Notes under the pieces: model-generated | Told to the model about the DNA's origin: nothing | The model's database searches: none | What the model saw: only the letters and a program-made list of their open reading frames with translations | NCBI GenBank assembly: GCA_036874045.1 | Contig: CM072341.1 | Coordinates: 9,312,501-9,376,500, forward strand | Reading direction: 5' to 3' | Length of the DNA stretch: 64,000 nucleotides | Source: Cymodocea nodosa | Taxonomy: Eukaryota; Streptophyta; Magnoliopsida; Alismatales; Cymodoceaceae | Shown here: in pieces, positions 11,086 to 22,334 of the stretch | Layout of the letters: each line of letters begins with the position of its first letter | How positions within the stretch are numbered: position 1 is the first letter of the stretch | Position numbers and translations under genes: made by a program

Positions 11086-12184
11086 CGCCCTCATTTTTCA
11101 TGAACTTTTAATGGTTTTCAACGTACAGATTATTTTCTTTTAATATTTATAAGGAAAGAATACACCACTTGCATGGTTTTGCCGCCAACCCTCCCAGTGG
11201 TACCACCACATGCGAAATGTCCTTGCTGTTGTACCACCGCAAGTTGCCGCACCAAAAACGTCTTTTGTTTTTCTAAGAAAATAATTCTTTTATTTTTCAA
11301 GGGGAGACTCAAGAAAATATAAAAGAGAGTATTTAGACCAAAAGTTAACAGGAAAACCAAAAACCTCCGGTACTACTCTAAAAATAACCCCAAGCTTCTG
11401 TGAAGGAACAAAACTACGGCAATCGAAAAGTACCAGAAAAAGTCAACAAGAAACCTCAAACTTCCGCAATACAGGAAGGACACCTACGCCCAACTAAAAC
11501 CCACCATTATACCACACAACAATCTGCAATCAAATCTATGAATAAAGTGTAACTCCCACGAGTCGAATTTTACAGGCTCCGTAGCTTGGTGCAGCATTCT
11601 GAAACTGAATGAAAAATCCTGTTGGACCTTGCAGTCAATACGTCTTTAGCCCGAGGCATCACCAGCCTCCTTCCCTGTAAACATAAAGAAGCAAATAATC
11701 ATGTCGAGCAGATAGATTAGGTGATCCCGGAACACATAGGCCTGCCACGTGCGACACACTTCCGTCTCAATCATTTCTACGACAACCTTGGAATCAGCCT
11801 CCACCATACTCGATTGAGATCGACATTCTCCTTCGGACATAAGCATAGTCCATCGTAGAGGGCCTTAAAAGTTCCGCCGAAGTTACATGGTCATCCCGGT
11901 AAAATTACGAGAATGCTGCCTTTCCAAAAAAAAAAAATTTATGAAAAAGCTGTGATCAAATCTCCGGGCGGAATACTTTTGAGTTTTCTTGTTGATTGCA
12001 AAAAAAAAAAAAAGTTTCAATTTAGACAAAATATTATTAATATCAAAAAATTCCTTGTAATATTTCTCACACTTTGTTCGTTCAAGGTATTTTCGCTGTT
12101 TGGAATAATTTTTGTAACTAAATAGGACATTTGACCAATAATGAAATAACATAGTCTTTTATGCCATTCAATACTATTATTTCT
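11086..12184. other. Spacer between inverted copies
   Basis: Contains a possible RNase H remnant (11641-11880), listed separately, and A-rich runs at 11927-11938 and 12000-12013. Other open frames here are short and without recognisable similarity. Confidence 0.4.
11641..11880 (-). pseudogene. Possible RNase H-like remnant
   Basis: The minus strand encodes VEADSKVVVEMIETEVCRTW, which fits the plant RNase H-like pattern of an acidic-D-S-K/L-V core followed by a Cys and Trp. Another frame just upstream reads FKALYDGLCLC, which fits the preceding helix. Such domains occur at the end of plant LINE reverse transcriptases and in stand-alone pseudogenes. No reverse transcriptase was found nearby, so the origin is uncertain and the copy is frame-shifted. 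Confidence 0.35.
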
Positions 12185-12905
12185 TTTGAATCAAATTTGA
12201 ATGTGGGCTACTAAGATTATTAGAAATAATGTGTTTGCAATATCCAGACAATAAAAAACATCCATGCATGTACTCTTCTACACGATAGCAAAGAAAGAGA
12301 TGTTAACCTCAAATTACTGTAAAAATACTCTACTATCTTAGTGGAAGAGTCTCCATGCATCCCAATAATAAAAAAGCATCCATGCATGTACTCTTCTACA
12401 CGATAGCAAAGAAAGAGATGTTAACCTCATATTACTGTAAGAATACTCTACTATCTTAGTGGAAGAGTCTCCATGCATTCAGATAATAAAAAAGCATCCA
12501 TGCATGTACTCTTCTACACGATAGCAAAGAAAGAGATGTTAACCTCATATTACTGTAAAAATACTCTACTATCTTAGTGGAAGAGTCTCCATTTAGACCA
12601 TTCACATTCGATGATGAAGTTAATTAGGGAATCGCGATGTCATGAGTGATCCATCTATGGTGGAAAATTGCATTTTACTTGGGAATATGGAAACCTATAG
12701 TCGTTTCCAACAAATAAGAAATACATCAATAGTGTGATACTATACTTCCTTTGGAAGGAGATTGAATTGACGAGCGAATTATGAAGCAGATTAGTGGACA
12801 GCCGGTGGTAATTTCTGCAGCACTACCTTTCCTTCACTAAGGAAGTGAATGAAAATATAATAATGAAGAAAAACTCATGACTATTCACATTTGATGAGGA
12901 AAACA
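12185..12905 (-). repeat. Inverted repeat pair 1, right copy
   Basis: Reverse-complement partner of 8990-9640. It lies between the arms of pair 2 rather than outside the right arm, so the order is not that of a simple inverted duplication. It includes the 118 bp triplicate at 12243-12596. Confidence 0.7.
12243..12596. repeat. 118 bp tandem repeat, three copies
   Basis: Units begin at 12243, 12361 and 12479 and are nearly identical, sharing ATGCATGTACTCTTCTACAC and ACTCTACTATCTTAGTGGAA. The left copy of this region (about 9465-9580) has a single diverged unit, so the triplication is younger than the inverted duplication. Confidence 0.9.
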
Positions 12906-14274
12906 TGATTTCCTAAGTCTTACATATATGTTCATGCCTTTACTTTTTGCTCGTGGAGACGTATGTAATGGCATTACATAATTAAAATTATACAATCCTA
13001 GGAAAATTCCCTGTTTTGGAAAGAATGAATCATCAAAATCCTATAAGTTAGCAAGATGATATTATCCAATAATAGAACATGGTGTTATGAATACGGTGTT
13101 AGAAAAATTCCTATTTTGAACATGTTTTTATGTATGTTTCTTATTTAGGTCTCTAATTCGATATGTTATGAAGTTGGTAAGGTGTATCATGCATAATTTC
13201 TTCGTGCATGAAAGTAACAATAATACACCAATGCCACATATTTTGAAAACATTAGGTTATTTAGAAAACATAATGCAAGTAGCATTGAATTTTATTACAC
13301 GTGCTTATCATATACTTTTAGACATGCTATATCCCAATCAAGTTATTGAATTCTTATTAGACTTATTATTTGAATTTAAATTTATCTTATACAATTTTTC
13401 AAATATATGTTGTATGCATTCTTCCTTAAAATATGGTTAGCTTGGATTAAGAAAAGAGAAATTAGTAATATTATTGCCAATACTCAAAAATGAAGGAAAT
13501 AAATAGTAGATAAAATATGTGAAAAAATGATGAAATCTATGTAAGATGGTGAAAAATTATGACTTCAAAATTATGGCACTTGTACTGAACCTTATGAAGT
13601 ATGATTTTATTAGTGTTTATCATATAAAGTTGTATTTGAATTTTTTGTACAAGAATTGTCCATTTATGGTGAAACAGCACCAAATTGTGAAACAACAGCA
13701 AAATGTTTGGTCAAGTCGTGAGAAGGATATTATCAATGCTTCTATCTCATTCTGATTGCCACCATTGGCTACATTTATGATGGTCTTATGTTTAATGATA
13801 GAAATTACGGAACACTAATTACATGGACGTATATTGGAGAAAAACATACGTCATATAGAAATTAATCATGGAAGTATTGCTGATAAAGTGAACAATGGAT
13901 CATAGAAATTATTGTTTCTGGAATAATTTCACACTTTTTTATTAAAGGAATAGAATTCATTTAGCCAATGAAAATTGATGTTTCATTATTAATTAATGAT
14001 AATGGATAAAAATTGATTATCATATATAAGGTTAATTGACATTCATTATTACTTTTACATATTACTAGTATTATAGATTGAGTTAATCATGTTAATATAT
14101 AAGTAAACAATTAAAATTAATAAAATTAAATTGTATCACTTTTTTAGACATGTATAAACACACAAAATTCAAATTTCATCAATTTTCTAGAACAAATACA
14201 AAATTTTAATTTTCATTAGATTTCAGTAAAATTAATTTTTATTACTTTTTACTTGTTACTAAAATTCACTAGAT
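12906..14274. other. AT-rich spacer without recognised genes
   Basis: Open frames at 13168-13440 and 13546-13755 on the plus strand are AT-driven and match nothing I know. They could be worn-down transposase, but no diagnostic motif is visible. Confidence 0.4.
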
Positions 14275-15485
14275 TCCTAGCTTCCGAGGAACTGGGCCGT
14301 GACAGCGGGGTCTGGGGTGTGAAACGTGGACGTGAGCGGGGAAGACCTGCATCGGAGTGATGGACACCTCTTGTCATGATTAGTGGGCGATGACTAAGGC
14401 GGGCGTGGCGATGACTCAGCGATGTCTACCCACCAACTCCGTGCTTCGCTAATAAAATTAATTAATTTTTTCATTTTATTATCCGGAATAGAGTACGTAT
14501 ATCACATCCTTGTATCGTATTAAAACAAAACTTGATCATTGATTCCGCAAGATAAAACATTTATATCCAAGAAATTCCTTCATCTACGTGGAAGTGTAAC
14601 ACGCAATCTTGTCTTGTTTTCCTCCTAATCAAGCGGTCAATATAATCGCCTTAATATGCAGTTCTCTTCGTAGAAGCTTCCAGATTTGGTCGCTTGACGA
14701 CGGTTGATAAGGTATATGTATCCATGGCACGTCATGACGTTGAGGTCCGTGCATTTATTATTAGAATATTCCAACACACCGAACAGGTTGGCATGGCCGA
14801 CGAACCCTAACTCCTCTCGTATCGAATCCCATTTCTCTCTTTCCGTCATTCTGATCAAGTTGTGTGCTTTATTTGACAATAACATTACTTATTACGTTTA
14901 ATAGCATTCAAAATTTAAATATTAATGAAAATGATAAGTATTTTTTTATTAATTGAATTATTGTAATTAACTATAGTTGAGTGTATGTACGGTAACGTCG
15001 TAAATTTTTACATTCAACAAGGAAATTAACAAGAATGGTTGAAAATAGAAAGAAATTAACAAAAATGGTTGATTTTTCGTACTATAGGAATCTTCATGTA
15101 GGTCAAAAGTTTTCCCGATTAAACAGTTTGTATATTTTCTCAGTTTCCCTCCACTTTTCCCTCCTTTCTTTCTCTTCCATTCTGGATCTACAGCTATCGA
15201 ACGTTGTTGTTACTGCTCTTCGCTCAAATGAAACTCCAGCATACATCACTTTCGATAGATAGCCAAGTAGTAGCACGCGAGATCTGCATTAGCTCTTGTC
15301 ACTGGTGCTGCTCTGTCCATGCACAAAACTCCAACACACATCACCGTACGTGAAATCTGCATCTACTTCCGGAGTTATTGGCTAGGACTTGGAATGCATG
15401 TAACATGCAACTTCATATTTTCAATTTGTTAAAATATAGTTTCAAGCTTTACGCCAATGCAGGACTTGAAGACCTTGATTCTTAA
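14275..15485 (-). repeat. Inverted repeat pair 2, right arm
   Basis: Reverse complement of 9810-11085. The GC-rich block at 14275-14450 pairs with 10900-11085, the open-frame block with 10440-10740, and the end near 15330-15485 with 9810-9960. The arms are about 3.2 kb apart. Confidence 0.8.
14637..14885 (-). CDS. Hypothetical short protein, right arm
   Basis: 82-residue open frame containing EKWDSIREELGFVGHANLF and ending SFYEENCILRRLY. The internal ATG before TEREKWDS gives 70 residues and is the more likely start, because similarity to the left arm begins there. No signal peptide, membrane segment or known domain is visible. Similarity of the peptide between the arms, despite drift, hints that it was once coding. 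It could be an exon of a larger gene. Confidence 0.35.
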   Translation of the reverse strand: MLLSNKAHNLIRMTEREKWDSIREELGFVGHANLFGVLEYSNNKCTDLNVMTCHGYIYLINRRQATKSGSFYEENCILRRLY

Positions 15486-16045
15486 ATCACATATTCTAGG
15501 GAGCTAACCATCCCTGATTGTTGGTAGCTTTGGATAAGGAGTTGAAGACCTTGATCCTAGAACATTTAGTAGGGACCAGCCACCCTTGATTGTTGATAAC
15601 CTTGGGCAAGGAGTTGAAGATCTTGACCCAAGAATGATATTCAACAAGGGTTGCTTGCCTTTGCTTCAGGCAAAAAATTGAAGATCCTTGAACAACATGT
15701 AGTAGGAGCCACCGTTGACTATCAATAACTTTAAAAAAAGAGTTGAAGATCTTGACCCTTTGAACAACATTCATGAAAGATGGGCCGTCCTTGATCATTG
15801 ATAACTTCTAGCAAGGCGTTGAACACCTTTACCCTTCAATAATGTTTGGCTGAGGTCGACTACACTTGATTGTTGACAGCTTTGGGCAAGAAGTGGTAGA
15901 CCTTGACCCTTGAATAACATTTGGTAAGGTCTGATTGTCCCTAACAATTGATAGCTTTGGGTAAGGAGTTGAATACCTTAACCCTTAACAACATCTGGAA
16001 GGGGCTACTATCTTTGATAGTTGATAGCCTCGAGCAAGAGGTGAT
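15462..16045. repeat. Degenerate 73 bp minisatellite, about eight units
   Basis: Units begin with GAGTTGAAGACCTTGA-like text and end with GATAGCTTTGGGCAAG-like text; divergence between units is high. The minus strand stays open for 100 codons (15496-15798) because the period is near 25 codons, giving recurring peptides such as VKIFNSLPKVINNQGWL. I regard it as a noncoding minisatellite, but the open frame deserves a check. Confidence 0.75.
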
Positions 16046-16059
16046 CGATTGAACTTCTT

Positions 16060-17290
16060 TAGTAATTTTTTTATTATAAAAATCCCCCATCTATTTAAGA
16101 GTTGGGGTCAATGGAAAAAGTACATGCGGGCAGACTAGGATGAAACCCCATGCAAAAGAGAAGGAACAACATGCTAAAGAAAATAAAAGCAAACAAATAG
16201 GAATGACTAATCGACAATGATAAATTGGCCGCTAAAGGAGATAGGAGAGTGATAAAACTGGTAAAAACACAGTCTCGCAATAGAACCAAGAAGCAGAAAA
16301 GAAAATCGAAGAATAAGGGATGAATGCACGCAACTGGCTATGCGGTTCAATTTTCTTTCATGTGTGCACACAAACATTAACAAGCTATTTATAAGCAAAT
16401 ACATAACCGTCTCCACTACTCATGTTCTCCAACAACATTACACACCAACCACACATTGCTTTAAACAACGTAGACCACCAATCCATAATTACTAATTAAA
16501 CACAAGTACAAACTCCACCATAATTTGGATTGGGTTTACAACAGACACCTAACAAACTTCTAAGCTTAATAAAAGCATCAAACTTAAGTGGCTTTTTCAT
16601 AATGTTGGCAATTTGATCTTTAGATCTGCAAAATTCAAGTGAAACTTCATTCTTCTGCACTTTGACATGTAGAAAATGGAACCTTATCTCTATGTGCTTG
16701 GTTCTTCAATGTCTGGATTTTTTGCCAAGTCGATTGTCAACTTGTTGTCAACAAAGATCTTCAAAGAGCCAACCGTTGGACTGTTTGGTTCTCTCAGTAA
16801 ATTTGTCTCTCATATAGCTTGACATGTTCTTGTAGTAGCTGAAATGTATTCAGCTTCACAAGTAGATAGAGCCACCACCATTTGCTTCTTTGATAGCCAT
16901 GAAAAAGCAATACCAAAACTAAACACATAGCCTAACGTACTCCTTCGGTCATCAACATCTCCTCCCCAATCACTATCGATATAACCAACCAGCTTCATTG
17001 ACTCATTAGATCTATAAAACAACCCAAAATGTTGTAATAGAGCGAACAATTCTTTTTGCTACCTACATTTGTGCCTTAGGAGGCTGCTCTATAAATTTGC
17101 TTATCAACCCCACTCCATACATGATGTTAGGACATGTATACATCAAATATCTAAGAATCCCAACAAGTTGTTTGAAAATAGTTGGATCAACCATCAACCC
17201 TTCTTTAAATTTGGATAGTTTTGTCCCAACTTCCATAGGTATCTTGCAGGGATTAGTTTCTTGTATAGATGATATTTGTGTACATTTTTA
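16060..17290 (-). mobile_element. Old Copia element, segment 1: reverse transcriptase end, RNase H and 3' LTR
   Basis: The minus strand encodes the end of Copia reverse transcriptase (IPMEVGTKLSKFKEGLMVDP) and RNase H (VGYIDSDWGGDVDD, then ALSTCEAEYISA). A purine tract near ATTATGGTGGAG leads into a probable 3' LTR at about 16060-16515 with TATA box TATAAATA at 16386-16393 (minus). The rest of the element appears to continue at 26119-26383 and 44939-45602, in the correct order, after younger insertions. It is broken and is the oldest layer of the nest. Confidence 0.75.
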
Positions 17291-18283
17291 TATGATAATT
17301 CATGCATTCTATGTCTTGAAACTCAAGTTATATGCACTTATACAAGAAAATATATGTTAATTACATTTTTATGACATTGCATGAATATATGCATAAATGC
17401 ACCCCTTTAATGCAATTTTCACGAAACATACTATATATTCATATGCTTGAATGTATGATTTAATAATTCTTACATTAAGAAAGAGATTTTAAAGGTTATC
17501 AAGGTATTGAAATAATTTGATATGGCCACATATATTTTACACATTATGGTTATGAACTTGTGGACATTAAATGCAATAATGTGACATTGGTTATGAATGA
17601 TTTTAAATATATGTTACTAATTGATTCATTCATTGATGAACTTACATTTCACATTTGTAAACATGTTAAAATGAATGTTACATACTTTAGAAATAAATAT
17701 ATTTCAAGCTCATAACTAGAGTTATTTTTGGCATGTATTACTAACATTATATGCGTGACTTAAATGGATTTGATTATAGGTGAATGAGAGCCCTTAGATC
17801 AAGCCTTGGGATCATCAATCCTTGATGATCAAAATCTCTATAAATAGGCCTTGTATCCCACAAGTTTTCTCCCCTCTCCAACTCCAAAATTCAGAATCCC
17901 CCTTGGTGCTCCAAGCAAAGAGGTGAAGGAGCTCCACTCTTGGTGTTTTCTTTTCCAAATGGCTCTTGGAGGTAGGTCTCTTCCTTTCCTTGTCTTCTCC
18001 ACTTCCTCCTCTGACATTCTTCACCATTAGGGAGGTTGAATTGGTGCTGCAATTACTCCTTGAGGTGTTAAATCTGTGGAGGAGAGGAGCATTGGAGAGA
18101 CAAGTAGAGGTGTAGTGAAGTATCTTCAAGAGTGCACTCCCTTGTTCTACACATTGTTGCATTCCTTTCGGCATTGGACCTCCAATCCGTGGAAGGAACA
18201 AGCTACATTAGACGTGGAGAATTGGTGGAGAAGGTAGACATCTTTGGTGGCTGAAACAAGGAGGTGACGTCCCTTGTGGAAAG
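17291..18283 (+). mobile_element. Athila-like LTR, left part
   Basis: Noncoding sequence with a plus-strand TATA box (TATAAATA) at 17839-17846, interrupted at 18284 by a Copia element. The two sides of that insertion carry GAAAG (18279-18283 and 25372-25376), so the LTR resumes at 25377. The combined length is about 1.74 kb, similar to the LTRs of element A, and no internal coding region adjoins it, so it is read as a solo LTR. The left boundary is approximate. Confidence 0.55.
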
Positions 18284-19213
18284 TGTTATATTTTAAAACC
18301 CAATCGTTCAGTCAACTCACTATGACACAATTTTGAAAAGGTCACCTCTAAACTTACCAAAACTGGAAGTGAAGAGAAAGAGGAAGAAAGAACACTAAAA
18401 ACATAGGATTTACGTGGTTCAATAACAGCCTATGTCCATAGAGAGTTGAAAGTTCTACTATGAGCTTCGATACAATCAACCGCAATGTTTTACAACATCA
18501 TAAAGGTTTATATACTACCCAACTTAAGGTTAATAAACCTTTAATTACACTTAAGCCATTATAGTAGAGAGAAAATACTTTAGAGAAGGAACTCTTAATT
18601 TTGGAGCCTTATCTTCCTATCTTTCCGAAATTTACAACACTTAGGATAGTTATAGAGATTAACTATTCGAAGAAAAATCTTATTTCTTCATTTGTTGTAA
18701 CAGGCGGTATTGTAGTAGGTTAACTGTCTAGAGAGATTTGGTCTTTCGGATAGTTACAGACTTAACTAATTGAAAACCCACTTGTGTCTCTCTCAGTCCA
18801 TTCGGAAGGTTCTGCCGTTAACTATCCGAAAACTCACTTAAGTGTCTCTTCAATCACTTTGGAAGGTTGTAGCTGTAACCTTCCGAAAAACTCATGACTT
18901 TCAGATAGTTACTGTCTAACTATCCAAAGATCTACTTAAGTCACTATCTTTCGAATACTTGGCTTCTTAACTATCCGAACATCAACTTAAGTGTCCTCTA
19001 AGTCATTCCGGATGGTTACAGCTAGTAACCCTCCGAAATCTCCTAACTTTTAGATAGTTAGCTCAAAGCCTTTCAACTGAAACATTTTTTCGGATACTTC
19101 GACCTCGTAACATTTCGAAATCATAAATATATCGGAGACTTACTGCTAATAAGCTTTTGACTGAACCTAAACTTTTTGTGGCATACTCCACACCTGTACT
19201 ACTTGCCCTAACA
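18284..19213 (-). repeat. 3' LTR of the 18284 Copia
   Basis: 930 bp from TGTTATA to CCCTAACA. Between about 18635 and 19075 it carries an array of imperfect palindromes with half-sites TTCGGATAGTTA and TAACTATCCGAA, spaced roughly 60-70 bases. The partner LTR at 24509-25371 carries the same array. Confidence 0.85.
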
Positions 19214-19229
19214 ATCTCCCACTTGGAGT

Positions 19230-19872
19230 TTGACACAATGATCAAAGAAAAAACAATCTCTACTCTTGGCTTACAGATTATTTGCAACAATAGCTCAAAT
19301 AAAACATCAACTTCACGTCTCCTTTTTCTTAATTATTTAGGAGACCAATTAAGGCCATATAGAGCCTTAATTTTTGTAGATTCAGAACTTTAGTTAACAT
19401 GTTTGCAGCATTTTCAGCACCAGCAATCTTCTACAGATCTAACTTGTTCTGTTCTATCTCTTCCCTTATGAAATGAAACATCATTCTCATATGCTTGGAC
19501 CTTGAATGAAACTTCAGATTTTCAGCTAAATAAATGGCACTTTGATTGTCATAGAATAGAATGCTTCTTTTTTGTTTGTGCCCTAATTCGGCTAGTACAT
19601 TCTCTAGCTAGATTCTTTCTTTAGCTACCTCTACAACTGCAACATATTCAACTTCTGTGGTCGAGAGTGCAACAATACTTTGTAGTTTGGATCTTCAGCC
19701 TATTGTAATACTTCCTATGCAGAAAACATAACCTGAAGTACTTTTGCTTTTATCCAACTCTCTTCCCAAATCAACATCATAGTAGCCAATCAATTCAACT
19801 AGTCTCTTTTTGAAATTCAGATCTACATCTAGGGAATATTTGAGATATCTGAGTATCTACAATACAGTAGAG
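19230..19872 (-). pseudogene. Copia reverse transcriptase end and RNase H
   Basis: On the minus strand the text contains a LRYLKYS stretch, SKSTSGYVF and ALSTTEVEYVA, the usual Copia order at the end of reverse transcriptase and start of RNase H. It is broken. Its upstream end is cut at 19873 by an Athila-like LTR. Confidence 0.75.
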
Positions 19873-21363
19873 TGTTCAAGCTTTAATTTTGCCCATTTTT
19901 AATGAATTTTATAAGTAATTTTGCATGATATTATCTATCTATGGTGGATAAATGATATTAATTATGGGTAATATAAGTCTTGAAATATAGTGCAATATAG
20001 AAATTTAATTAACAAGTGCATCCCTCATTGGATATAATTTTACATGGAACACATTGATTTATTTTGAATGTCCTATGTTGGCTAATGTCTCTTGGAGTTC
20101 AACTTCTATTAATTGTAGGTAACATACATATGGGATGAGCTTAATGCAAAAAACCAAAGAAGATGTAAAGAATCAAAAGTTGGTGGACTAAACTTTAAAG
20201 AAGAGGACATGCCAACACCTTATTGGCCCTCCTAGATCTATGACATCTTATTGGCTTGGTGATAAAACCAAGGTGCCACATCAAAGAGAGAGAAGACACA
20301 ACAACATAAATACAAAGAGAGAGGAATTTTGGCCAACAACTTGGGGTGCTTCCAACGAGAGAATACCATCCATTAATGCTATTCACCATTCCAAGGGCTA
20401 AGGAGAAGACGTCCAAGCTTGGAGGTGAGGTTGCTGCCAAGCTCCATTGAATTCAAAGCTCTAGAGAAGAAGAGGAGAAGCTCCTAAGGTAGTGACAACC
20501 CTTAGAGTTTATTATTTTCTTGTATAGAAGGAAGAATTGATGAGAAATGGTGGTGAACATCTCAATTATATGTCTTCTTAGCTAGATAGAGTTCCAATGA
20601 ATGTATATGAATGTTTAATTCTTCTTTCCAACTTCTAATTTGCATCCTCTATTCACGTGTATTGTTGGGGCTATTGGTGGGGCTTTCACACGAGTGAATG
20701 AAACTCATCAATGGTGGCTTGGCGCATTTGAGTAGAAGGTGTGAATTGAAAGAAGAAGAGAATAAGTGTTGATGTTCATTTGAATGAAGAACCTATCATT
20801 TATCCTTAGTTGTTAATTTTAATTTCAGTAGTTAATTGAGTTTGTTATATCTTATATTGATCACATTTTATCCAAATCAATCTCCAAAAAGAATTTCTAA
20901 TGCAAGTAGTATAGTATAGTTTAGCTAGATTAGCAAATAGCATAGTTGCATGCATTTAGTATAAATTAGAATAGAGTAGCATAGTCTATTGAAACTTCTT
21001 CTTTTATTTTTCTTTCCTCAATTTTTATGCATTGATATCACTTCTGAAATCACGTGGAATTTGTGTGGATTTTATACTTGAATGGCTTGATAAATTTACA
21101 AGTAAAGAAATTGATTCACATCACCATTTTCCACTACACATTGCCTTGAACTGCATGATTTGTGAGCTTGTGTTAATTTTGATTATTCTACATTCACATG
21201 TCATTAATTTACTGAAGTATACCTAAGAGTTTGAAGAATAAGTTGAGTAATAATTGATTAAGTCATAAACACAATCCTTATGGAAGAATGACCTGTATTT
21301 GCCATGTACACTAAAGGAACTGTGCACTTGCAATAAAGCTTGAGCTAAAAATATAGCTCAACA
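19873..21363 (+). mobile_element. LTR of an Athila-like element (P1)
   Basis: It begins TGTTCAAGC and ends GCTCAACA. It has a TATA-like ACATAAATA near 20304 and ends close to a primer-binding site for tRNA-Asp. The last 120 bases contain the GTGCACTTGCAATAAA-type block also seen at the ends of LTRs of elements A and B. The left side interrupts the Copia RNase H region. Confidence 0.7.
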
Positions 21364-21369
21364 AGTTTT

Positions 21370-21387
21370 TGGCGCCGTTGCCGAGGA
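21370..21387 (+). promoter_or_regulatory. Primer-binding site, tRNA-Asp type
   Basis: TGGCGCCGTTGCCGAGGA matches 17 of 18 bases of the complement of the plant tRNA-Asp 3' end, the primer known for Athila-like elements. It lies six bases after the LTR end, the same spacer (AGTTTT) seen in elements A and B. Confidence 0.85.
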
Positions 21388-21491
21388 TTGGCAATTTGGC
21401 TTAGTTTATTTTTACCATATTTGAAGTTCTTAGTTGGTTGTTTGACAAATTTTCATAAACATATCTTTCTTGTGCTTAGTTGTGAATTTTA

Positions 21492-22334
21492 TTGCTTAAA
21501 TTTCTTGCAAGTATGTCAAATTTTCATCATGATGATCCTTTTAAGTTTATAAATGATTTTTTATCTGAAAGTGCTTGTTCTTATTGCCATGTAAAAGGTC
21601 ATGATGAAAGCATATGTACCAGCAAGTTATTTAATATAAAAATTCAACCAGTAGAAGAAACAACTTATGTTAGTGATGAATATGATGTCTTGCATGATGC
21701 TAGTGAATTTTCTTATGATTTTGATATGCATAAATCTCATATTGATGATGGAAATGATGTTCGTGATTGCTCTCATGTTAGTAGTAGTTCTATAGAAGAG
21801 TCCATGAGGAATATAGAGAGAATCATAGAGTTAGGAGATAGCTATTATGTTGCCACTAAGCTCCTACAACAAAAAGAAGATGTAATTGTCATAGATGATG
21901 AAGAAGACTCTAATGTAGATGAAAACATGAATTTAATCTTAAGATTTGGAAAAACCATAGAAAGAAACATATTAGAACATGAAAGTGAAGAAAAACAAAG
22001 TGAAGAAAACGTAGATGAAAAGGAAGAAAATATTTTGACAAGTGATGAACATAAAAATGTAGAACTAGAACATGAAGGAGTTGAACTTGAAAAATGTCTA
22101 ATGGATGAAACTAATGAAGAATTAATTGAAGAAAACCCTGTTATAGACTTAGAAATGGATAAAAAGAAAGAAGAAACATCTGAAAATATGAACAAACCAC
22201 CATTTCCTAGTCAACTTGACAACAACAAAGAAAATGAAGAAAATGAAGCTATAAGAACCATATTTGAGAAAATCAATGTTAATATACCTATGTTAGAATT
22301 AATTAGAAAAATTCCAGCATATAATGGAGATTGA
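21492..22334 (+). CDS. Zinc-knuckle and linker ORF directly after the primer site (P1)
   Basis: 280-residue open frame; the ATG at 21513 may be the true start. Near its N-terminus CSYCHVKGHDESIC fits a CX2CX4HX4C zinc knuckle. The middle is strongly acidic (Glu and Asp-rich). The end, KPPFPSQLDNN followed by IFEKINVNIPMLELIRKIP, matches the conserved linker that precedes protease in Athila-type polyproteins. No capsid-type gag precedes it, unlike the canonical arrangement. The pol domains expected after it are absent here. Confidence 0.7.
   Translation: MLKFLASMSNFHHDDPFKFINDFLSESACSYCHVKGHDESICTSKLFNIKIQPVEETTYVSDEYDVLHDASEFSYDFDMHKSHIDDGNDVRDCSHVSSSSIEESMRNIERIIELGDSYYVATKLLQQKEDVIVIDDEEDSNVDENMNLILRFGKTIERNILEHESEEKQSEENVDEKEENILTSDEHKNVELEHEGVELEKCLMDETNEELIEENPVIDLEMDKKKEETSENMNKPPFPSQLDNNKENEENEAIRTIFEKINVNIPMLELIRKIPAYNGD

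Noticed and set aside
12243-12596. Regularly spaced repeats resembling a CRISPR array
   Set aside because: The units are contiguous 118 bp tandem repeats without unique spacers, in a plant genome.
13168-13755. Possible DNA transposase fragments
   Set aside because: AT-rich open frames without any conserved transposase motif; evidence is too weak to name a family.
17815-18201. 128-codon minus-strand frame
   Set aside because: It lies antisense across the leader region just after an LTR TATA box and matches nothing known; LTR sequence explains it.
21845-22195. Serine-rich minus-strand frame
   Set aside because: Antisense shadow of the glutamate-rich linker ORF at 21492-22334.
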